Origin: Solirubrobacterales bacterium
GTDB lineage: Bacteria > Actinomycetota > Thermoleophilia > Solirubrobacterales > Solirubrobacteraceae
Assembly (NCBI GenBank): GCA_025963905.1
Contig: JAOPZW010000114.1
Location: 1 to 35,541 of the forward strand
DNA: 35,541 nucleotides
Reading direction: 5' to 3'
Shown here: positions 31,746 through 35,541 of the stretch, one piece after another
Position numbering within the stretch: the stretch's first letter is position 1
Layout of the letters: each line of letters opens with the position of its first letter
Made by a program: the position numbers and the translations under genes
The notes under the pieces: generated by a model
What the model saw: the letters and a program-made list of their open reading frames with translations, nothing else
What the model was told of the DNA's origin: nothing
Databases searched by the model: none

Positions 31746-32431
31746 TCAACCGCGGATGCAGCCGTCCGACAGCAACACCGCAAGCCGCAGGAGACCCATG
31801 GTCCGGACCATGGTCGCGACGCAACCAGACGAGATCATCTGGACGCTGGCGACCGCGGTGGTGTCCTCGAGGTGCGCCTCGAGCGAGCGGTTCTGCGTGA
31901 CGCCCAGCAGCTCGGTGTGCCCCCAGCCGGCGACGGCAGGGGCGAGGTCCGCGTCGGCGCGGCGGATCGCCTGGGCGAGGCGGTGGACCATGAACGCATA
32001 GAGCGCAGGGTCGGGACTGGAGACGAGCGAGGTCGGCGCCTGCGGCGTGGGGTTGACCGAGTTCTTGAAGCCGAAGTTCGAGAAGCCGGTGGGCCCGGCG
32101 TGGGTGTGGCCGGCCGACACGATCACGTCGCGCGGCGTGTGACGGCCTGCTCGACCATCCCGCCGGGGATCGAGTTGAGGTCCTCGGCGACGAGCGCGAC
32201 CTTGCGCGCACCCTCGCGCAGCACGAGCGCGCGGGCGTACAAGCGCGTGTGCTGGCCGGAGATCCGCGCGTCGCCGCGCGCCCAGCCGAGCATGAAGTAC
32301 CCGGTCGGCGGCGTGATGTCGGCGCGGCCGACGCCGGCCTCGAGCGCCGGGGTGCCGGCTGTCGCGGGCGCCGGCACGGCCAACACCACGCCGACCACCC
32401 CCGCCGCCACCGCGCGCGTCGTCGGCCCCAT
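31746..32431 (-). pseudogene. Neutral/alkaline ceramidase-like protein, frameshifted and truncated
   Basis: From ATG 32431 the minus strand encodes a signal peptide (MGPTTRAVAAGVVGVVLAVPAPATAG) and the start of a ceramidase_alk domain (GVGRADITPPTGYFMLGWA, ALVAEDLNSIPGGM). The frame stops at 32123. The adjacent frame continues the same domain without a gap: RDVIVSAGHTHAGPTGFSN, AQAIRRADADLAPA, LGVTQNRSLEAHL. So a one-base frameshift lies near 32130-32145. Similarity ends after SLEAHL, about a third of the way through a normal ~650-aa enzyme, with the zinc-site HTH motif kept but the rest lost. It is therefore a broken gene. The frameshift could be a sequencing error, but the truncation is real in this assembly. 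Confidence 0.8.
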
Positions 32432-32491
32432 CGCGGCGGGATCGTAGTCGTGGGGGCGCGCCGGCGGCGGCAGTCCGCCGTCTCGCTCGCC

Positions 32492-33072
32492 TCAGCCCGC
32501 CTCGAGATCCAGATACGGCTCGAGGAGGCCGCGGAGCTGCATCCGCCCGCGGTGAAGGCGGCTCTTGAAGGCTGCCTTGCGGACGCCGATGACGTGCGCT
32601 GCCTCCTCCGTCGAGAGGCCCTCGATGTCCCGCAGGACGACGGCAGCGCGCCATTCGTCGGGGAGCTCTCTCAACGCCTGCTCCAGGGTCTGCTGGAACT
32701 CGTGGTCGAGCGCCTGGGCCTCCGGGCCGAGACGGGTTGGCTCCGCAGCGCGGCGGCCGGGTCATCGCGATCTGGACCGGACTCGACGGGCGGCGGCGCG
32801 CGCCGCGCGAGGCGCCGCTGGGCTTCGTTGAACGCGATGCGGTACAGCCACGTGGACAACTTCGCGCGCTCCTCGAATCGCGCGAGGCTGCGCCAGGCAC
32901 GCAGAAACACCTCCTGCGCCACCTCGTCAGCCTCGCTGGGGTCAAGCCCGAAGTGCCGCAGCGCGCCGAAGACGCGGTCGGCGTGCATCACGACCAGTTC
33001 GCCGAAGGCGTCCTGATCGCCGGCGCGCGCGTTCCGAACCAGCTCGTGCTCTGAGGTCGCCCCGGCGCTCAC
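32492..33072 (-). pseudogene. ECF RNA polymerase sigma factor, frameshifted (copy B)
   Basis: From GTG 33072 the frame reads sigma region 2 (ELVRNARAGDQDAFGELV, DEVAQEVFLRAWRSLARFEE, LSTWLYRIAFNEAQRRL). The matching region 4 ([46 protein letters not shown]) lies in the next frame. The junction is near 32745-32760: restoring one base around AGCCAACCCGTC gives [13 protein letters not shown] and joins the two into a normal ~194-aa ECF sigma. So this is either a recent one-base deletion or a sequencing error. It is the only copy of three that retains both domains. It follows the anti-sigma gene by about 170 bases on the same strand. Confidence 0.85.
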
Positions 33073-33743
33073 CGCGCGGTACTGGGTCGGGGTGAGCTCC
33101 TTGCGCCCCTTGCGCTCGGTCTACCCGACGCGATCATGGGATGTCTGATGTCGGGGCTGAGCGTCTTCGTCCAAGAAGCTTGACCCGCCGCACCCGGCTG
33201 GAAGCGGAACCCTCGACCCGCCACGGCCGGTCAAGGGTTCAATCATGACGGCGGAGGCTCGCCCAATCGCCGGCGCACGGAAGCCGCGATCTGGCGCCCG
33301 CCGGCGCCGCCGACGGGGGGCGGCACGCGATGCAACGCACCGACCATCCCGCGCAGCGTGGCGAGCACGTGACGGCACTTCGGACACTCCTTGACGTGCC
33401 GCTGCATCCGACTGCGCCGGCTCGCAGCAAGCTCTCCGTCGAGGTAGTCCGACATGTGGCCCTGCGCCCAGCGACACTCGCAGAAACGCACCCGCTCGAA
33501 GAACCCGCTCATCTACTGTCTGACCCTGTCAGAGGCCGAAAGGGTTCGCACATGGCCCTCGGGCGAGCGCGCTCCCGGCCGACTGGCCAGCTGAGATCGC
33601 CGACACAGCCGGGCCGGCGCCTGTCGTGCCAGCGGCGCGCAACGCGATGCAAGGAGGCCACGTTGCCGACGGCTGGGGCTGAACCGTCTACCGCCGTGAA
33701 GGGGTCATAGCGATACATGCCCAGAATCCCATTGGAGCTCACG
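33001..33743. repeat. Copy B (most complete) of the sigma/anti-sigma cassette
   Basis: This is the reference copy: sigma start, intervening region, anti-sigma gene, its upstream region (gaccctgtcagaggccgaaagggttcgcac), then ggctgaaccgtctacc and gaaggggtcata leading into the small exported protein. Copies A (30496) and C (34195) share several of these blocks in the same order with different internal deletions, which shows tandem duplication followed by decay. Confidence 0.8.
33243..33512 (-). CDS. Zinc-finger anti-sigma factor (ZAS type), copy B
   Basis: 89 aa from ATG 33512. It contains the ZAS core CRWAQGHMSDYLDGELAASRR followed by HVKECPKC, the H-x3-C-x2-C zinc ligands, with LDGEL as in other small anti-sigma factors. 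It ends in a basic tail (IAASVRRRLGEPPPS) with no membrane helix, so it would be a cytoplasmic anti-sigma that holds region 2/4 of the adjacent ECF factor and may release it on thiol oxidation. It lies upstream of the sigma gene, the reverse of the common order. No clear ribosome-binding site precedes it. Copy A retains only its C-terminal half. Confidence 0.82.
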   Translation of the reverse strand: MSGFFERVRFCECRWAQGHMSDYLDGELAASRRSRMQRHVKECPKCRHVLATLRGMVGALHRVPPPVGGAGGRQIAASVRRRLGEPPPS

Positions 33744-34034
33744 ATGTTTGACTACATTCCCGGCAATTCCGCCCAACGCAAGGTGAGCGGCTTGTTTGCC
33801 GTGAAGCCGACCCGAGCGCGTCTCGTCCGGGTCGCGGCCGCCCTGAGCGCGATCGCCATCGCTGCCCCGGTGTCGACCGCGGCCGCCGCCACGGCCGCTG
33901 CCGGCCCCGGTGACCCGCCTGCCGCCTCGGTAACGGGGGCTACATACATCACCAGCGCCCCGTCAACCTTCATTAACACCAATAACCAGGTCTCCGCCGA
34001 TAGCAACTCGTTGGGCGGCCAATCCGCCTCGTGA
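33744..34034 (+). CDS. Small exported protein, paralogue 1
   Basis: 96 aa from ATG 33744 behind GGAG (spacing about 7). The track's ATG 27 bases upstream is less likely: between the two paralogues all three base differences in that stretch would change amino acids, as expected of an untranslated leader. The protein has a polar ~25-residue start (MFDYIPGNSAQRKVSG), a hydrophobic signal-like helix (LVRVAAALSAIAIAAPVSTAAAA), then a short Thr/Ser/Asn-rich mature part ending INTNNQVSADSNSLGGQSAS. I do not recognise the family. It lies directly after the sigma/anti-sigma cassette and before terminator T2, and could be a target of that sigma factor. Confidence 0.7.
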   Translation: MFDYIPGNSAQRKVSGLFAVKPTRARLVRVAAALSAIAIAAPVSTAAAATAAAGPGDPPAASVTGATYITSAPSTFINTNNQVSADSNSLGGQSAS

Positions 34035-34081
34035 CGGGTACCCCGGTCCATCAGCCATTCGGAGCATCACGAGACCCGAGC

Positions 34082-34116
34082 ACGGCCGCGCCCAGCGAGT
34101 GCGGCCGTCTCATTTA
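34082..34116 (+). terminator. Rho-independent terminator (T2)
   Basis: ACGGCCGC pairs with GCGGCCGT across an 11-base loop, followed by CTCATTTA. The stem outer half and the CTCATTT tail match T1, showing common descent. It ends the transcript of the first small exported protein. Confidence 0.8.
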
Positions 34117-34117
34117 A

Positions 34118-34168
34118 GGGGTCTATCTCGGTTGGCTGCACCGGCGCAGACCAACCGAGATAGGCCCT
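34118..34168. repeat. Long near-perfect palindrome
   Basis: CTATCTCGGTTGG (34123-34135) is matched exactly by CCAACCGAGATAG (34151-34163). Outside it GGGGT/GCCCT adds wobble-tolerant pairs, and inside CTGC/GCAG continues the stem past one bulged base. The result is a hairpin of about 22 bp directly after T2. Unlike the three terminators it is not G/C-saturated, not followed by T residues, and has no copy at A. It may be a second terminator, a processing site, or a protein-binding palindrome. Confidence 0.7.
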
Positions 34169-34194
34169 AAGCCCGTACGTCTTCGCGCGATCGC

Positions 34195-34420
34195 GGAAAG
34201 GCCGCAGCTCGTGCTTGGAGGTGGCCCCGGCGCTCATCGCTGGGTGCTGGGCCGGAGTAAGCCCCTCGCGTCGGCACGGGCGGGCCGCGCCCGTAAGCGG
34301 GCCCTCGAGTCTGGCCCCGCCGAGCAGTCGCCTGGCAGTGCCGGATGGCCGGAGGCTGAACCGTCGACCGCGATGAAGGGGTCATAACGGTATATGCCCA
34401 CAATCCCATCGGAGCTCGCG
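34195..34420. repeat. Copy C of the sigma/anti-sigma cassette (degenerate)
   Basis: It begins with the reverse of the sigma start (below), passes through gcccgtaagcgggccctcgag, shared with copy A, and reaches ggctgaaccgtcgaccgcgatgaaggggtcata, shared with copy B, then the second small exported protein. The entire anti-sigma gene and almost all of the sigma gene are deleted. A 5' leader to the exported protein is retained, consistent with selection on the promoter and leader. Confidence 0.75.
34209..34241 (-). pseudogene. ECF sigma factor N-terminal remnant (copy C)
   Basis: On the minus strand an ATG near 34241 opens MSAGATSKHEL, which matches the sigma start MSAGATSEHEL at 33072 and then diverges (RPFRDRAKT). 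Only about 11 codons survive. Together with 30500-30562 it shows three copies of the same sigma gene start within 4 kb. Confidence 0.7.
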
Positions 34421-34708
34421 ATGTTCGACTACATTCCCGGCAATTCCACGCAACGCAAGGTGAACGGCAGGTTTGCCGTGAAGCCGAACCGAGCGCGTCT
34501 CGTCCGGGTCGCGGCCGCCCTGAGCGCGATCGCCATCGCTGCCCCGCTGACGACCGCGGCCGCCGCGACGGCCTCCGCCGGGCCCGTTGACAAGCCCGCG
34601 GCCACGCTGACCGCGCCCACGTACGTCACCACCGCCCCGACTACCTTCATCAACAACAACAACCAGGTGTCCTCCGAGAGCAACTCGTTGGGCGGTCAAA
34701 CGGCCTAA
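34421..34708 (+). CDS. Small exported protein, paralogue 2
   Basis: 95 aa from ATG 34421, with GGAG upstream as in paralogue 1. It is colinear with 33744-34034 throughout: MFDYIPGNSTQRKVNG, the same signal-like helix LVRVAAALSAIAIAAP, and the tail INNNNQVSSESNSLGGQTA. Conservation of both the helix and the Asn-rich tail, with an open frame kept in both copies while the neighbouring sigma genes decayed, suggests the small protein is under selection. It may be an adhesive or structural surface peptide; no function is known to me. Terminator T3 follows. Confidence 0.7.
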   Translation: MFDYIPGNSTQRKVNGRFAVKPNRARLVRVAAALSAIAIAAPLTTAAAATASAGPVDKPAATLTAPTYVTTAPTTFINNNNQVSSESNSLGGQTA

Positions 34709-34770
34709 TGACGGTTCGGCGCATCCCGACCGTTCCACCAGCCACCCGGAGCACCACAAGACTCGCGCGC

Positions 34771-34801
34771 GGCCGTGCCCCGAGCGCGGCCGTCTCATTT
34801 A
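34771..34801 (+). terminator. Rho-independent terminator (T3)
   Basis: CGGCCGTGC pairs with GCGCGGCCG (one G-U pair) across CCCGA, followed by TCTCATTTA. It is a diverged version of T1 and T2 and ends the second small exported protein's transcript. Confidence 0.7.
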
Positions 34802-34806
34802 AGGGC

Positions 34807-34851
34807 GGCGGCAAGAAGCCCGGCCAGGTCGCGTGCCAGAACGTCTCGAGT
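34807..34851 (+). pseudogene. Fragment of COG4315 secreted repeat protein
   Basis: ggcaagaagcccggccag...tgccagaacgtctcgag matches 31533-31577 of the COG4315 gene at about 37 of 43 positions, encoding GKKPGQVACQNVS against DKKPGQITCQNVS. Everything before and after is missing. Its place just behind T3 mirrors the T1-COG4315 order at copy A, so the duplicated unit originally included this gene. Confidence 0.75.
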
Positions 34852-35080
34852 CTTCGATCGTGAGGAGCGCTCGCCCGGCCATCCCATCGAGAACGTCGTG
34901 CCGGAGAACGGGGACGACCCGGTGGTTCAGGCCCTCGACATCATCATGCTCGCCATGATCGGCGGGCGCGAGCGCACCGCGGGGCGCTTGAGCGAGCTGT
35001 TGACGAGCTGCGGCTTCGGCGAGCCCAAGGTGATCCCAACCGAGGGACGGCTGCGCATCGTCGAGGCACCGGCGGTGTGA
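34852..35080 (+). pseudogene. C-terminal fragment of an O-methyltransferase
   Basis: The frame ending at 35080 reads VVQALDIIMLAMIGGRERT, then LSELLTSCGFGEPKVIPT and RLRIVEA. This is the characteristic end of SAM-dependent O-methyltransferase family 2 proteins (D-NML-GGRERT, LL--AGF---v-pT, s-vEa). The SAM-binding fold upstream is missing; instead the frame is fused to the COG4315 fragment. It cannot be a working enzyme. Roughly 75 codons remain of a ~340-residue protein. Confidence 0.75.
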
Positions 35081-35092
35081 CCCACCGCTGCT

Positions 35093-35218
35093 GAGCGCCA
35101 ACGCGCCACAGTTGACCACTCCCACCCCGTTCCACAGCCAAACCGCGATCAAGTGGTTCGAGATTGGTATTGACCAGTCCTCGAGGCGCTAGTAGCTTGC
35201 CACACGCCCCGAAGGGCT
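35093..35218. repeat. Right arm of imperfect inverted repeat flanking GntR
   Basis: Pairs with 141-262 in inverted orientation. This arm carries the regulator's own promoter and operator. It begins about a dozen bases after the O-methyltransferase fragment stop and ends about 40 bases before the GntR start codon. Confidence 0.85.
35165..35198 (+). promoter_or_regulatory. GntR promoter with overlapping operator
   Basis: TTGACC (35170-35175), 17-base spacer, TAGCTT (35193-35198). The palindrome TGGTATTGACCA at 35165-35176 overlaps the -35. A regulator bound there would block its own transcription. The same layout in the left arm supports function. Confidence 0.65.
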
Positions 35219-35258
35219 CTGACACACAGGGCTCACCCGGGGCCTGGGAGATAGAACT

Positions 35259-35541
35259 GTGGCAAGTGGTGTAGACCAAAACGGCACGTCGTCCAAGCAG
35301 GAGCTCGCACGCGACGCTCTGCTGGAGCTCGTCGGCAGCCTCGAGATCGGCGCGGCGATCCCGCCCGAGCGGCGCCTTGCGACGCAGCTCGGCGTCTCAC
35401 GACCGACGCTGCGCATGGCGATCGACGAGCTCGTGCGCGAGGGGCTGCTGCTGCGCCGCCACGGCTCGGGCACGTACGTCGCCGAGCCGAAGATCGCGCT
35501 GCCACTGACGATCACGTCGTTCTCGGAGGACATGCGCCAGC
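35259..35541 (+). CDS. GntR-family transcriptional regulator, 5' part
   Basis: GTG 35259 follows GGGAGA and opens 94 codons to the window edge. The translation is a complete GntR winged helix: ELARDALLELVGSLEIG, AAIPPERRLATQLGVSRPTLRMAIDEL, VREGLLLRRHGSGTYVAEP. The next residues (LPLTITSFSEDMRQ) begin a HutC/UTRA-type effector domain. Beyond the edge the gene may continue normally elsewhere in the genome, or, if the terminal repeat means a circle, run into bases 117-208 and be truncated. It is probably autoregulated through the two TGGTNNNNACCA palindromes at its promoter and start. GntR/HutC regulators commonly control sugar or amino-sugar uptake. Confidence 0.85.
   Translation, partial: MASGVDQNGTSSKQELARDALLELVGSLEIGAAIPPERRLATQLGVSRPTLRMAIDELVREGLLLRRHGSGTYVAEPKIALPLTITSFSEDMRQ
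35267..35278. promoter_or_regulatory. Second GntR-type operator inside the gene start
   Basis: TGGTGTAGACCA, a perfect TGGTNNNNACCA palindrome close to the DasR-type TGGTCTAGACCA, covers codons 3-7. With the site at 35165-35176 it gives two operators about 100 bases apart, allowing looping or a roadblock. Confidence 0.55.
35426..35541. repeat. Right copy of exact 116-bp terminal direct repeat
   Basis: Identical to bases 1-116 in the same orientation. The window ends exactly where the repeat ends, which points to an assembly-graph overlap rather than a biological duplication that happens to be cut there. Confidence 0.95.

Noticed and set aside
33744-34708. RiPP precursor peptides
   Set aside because: No maturase, transporter or cyclodehydratase gene nearby, and the hydrophobic helix reads as an export signal rather than a leader/core layout.

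Overview
The window is 35.5 kb of very GC-rich DNA with strong G/C bias at third codon positions, many GTG starts and short or no leaders. Together with the gene content (RecBCD, ThDP-dependent benzoylformate decarboxylase-like enzyme, COG4315-type secreted repeat protein, ECF sigma/ZAS anti-sigma modules) this suggests a high-GC actinobacterium, perhaps Thermoleophilia/Solirubrobacterales. That placement is inference. There is no rRNA, convincing tRNA, integrase, transposase, replication gene or CRISPR array.

Ends. The first 116 bases are repeated exactly as the last 116 bases, inside a GntR-family regulator gene. Read across the ends, the regulator has an intact DNA-binding domain but its effector domain is cut off after about 108 residues. 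It is bracketed by an imperfect inverted repeat of about 125 bp (141-262 and 35093-35218). Both arms keep the same promoter (TTGACC-N17-TAGCTT) overlapped by a GntR-type palindrome (TGGTNNNNACCA).

1-5.5 kb. Debris, including a truncated sugar ABC permease start, precedes a compact overlapping operon: HIT protein, four-helix membrane protein, and an 804-aa fusion of a PEP-synthase/PPDK-like ATP-binding region to a MazG-like pyrophosphohydrolase. I do not know this three-gene combination as a named system; it is one of two candidates for something undescribed.

5.5-17.7 kb. A five-gene defence-type operon: SNF2-like helicase with C-terminal DUF3883, DUF1156 N6-adenine methylase, DUF499 ATPase with an N-terminal Swt1-type HEPN domain, a small secreted/membrane coiled-coil protein, and a 632-aa PIN-domain protein. 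The first three resemble a helicase-methylase-ATPase defence set (related in style to DISARM). The last two look like a membrane-anchor plus nuclease add-on and are the second candidate. A promoter-like box, several hairpins and a terminator follow at 17.69-17.83 kb.

17.9-26.6 kb. Convergent recC-recB-recD on the minus strand, coupled by GTGA overlaps.

26.9-31.6 kb. Metabolic and redox genes: benzoylformate decarboxylase-like enzyme, ferric-reductase-like transmembrane flavoprotein, exported FMN-binding protein and a COG4315 secreted protein.

30.5-35.1 kb. A field of duplicated and decaying modules. Three related copies of an ECF sigma/anti-sigma cassette occur (one nearly whole but frameshifted, two mostly deleted). 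Two tandem paralogous small exported proteins each end in a matching terminator. A frameshifted, truncated ceramidase-like gene and a fragment of COG4315 protein fused to an O-methyltransferase tail complete the set.
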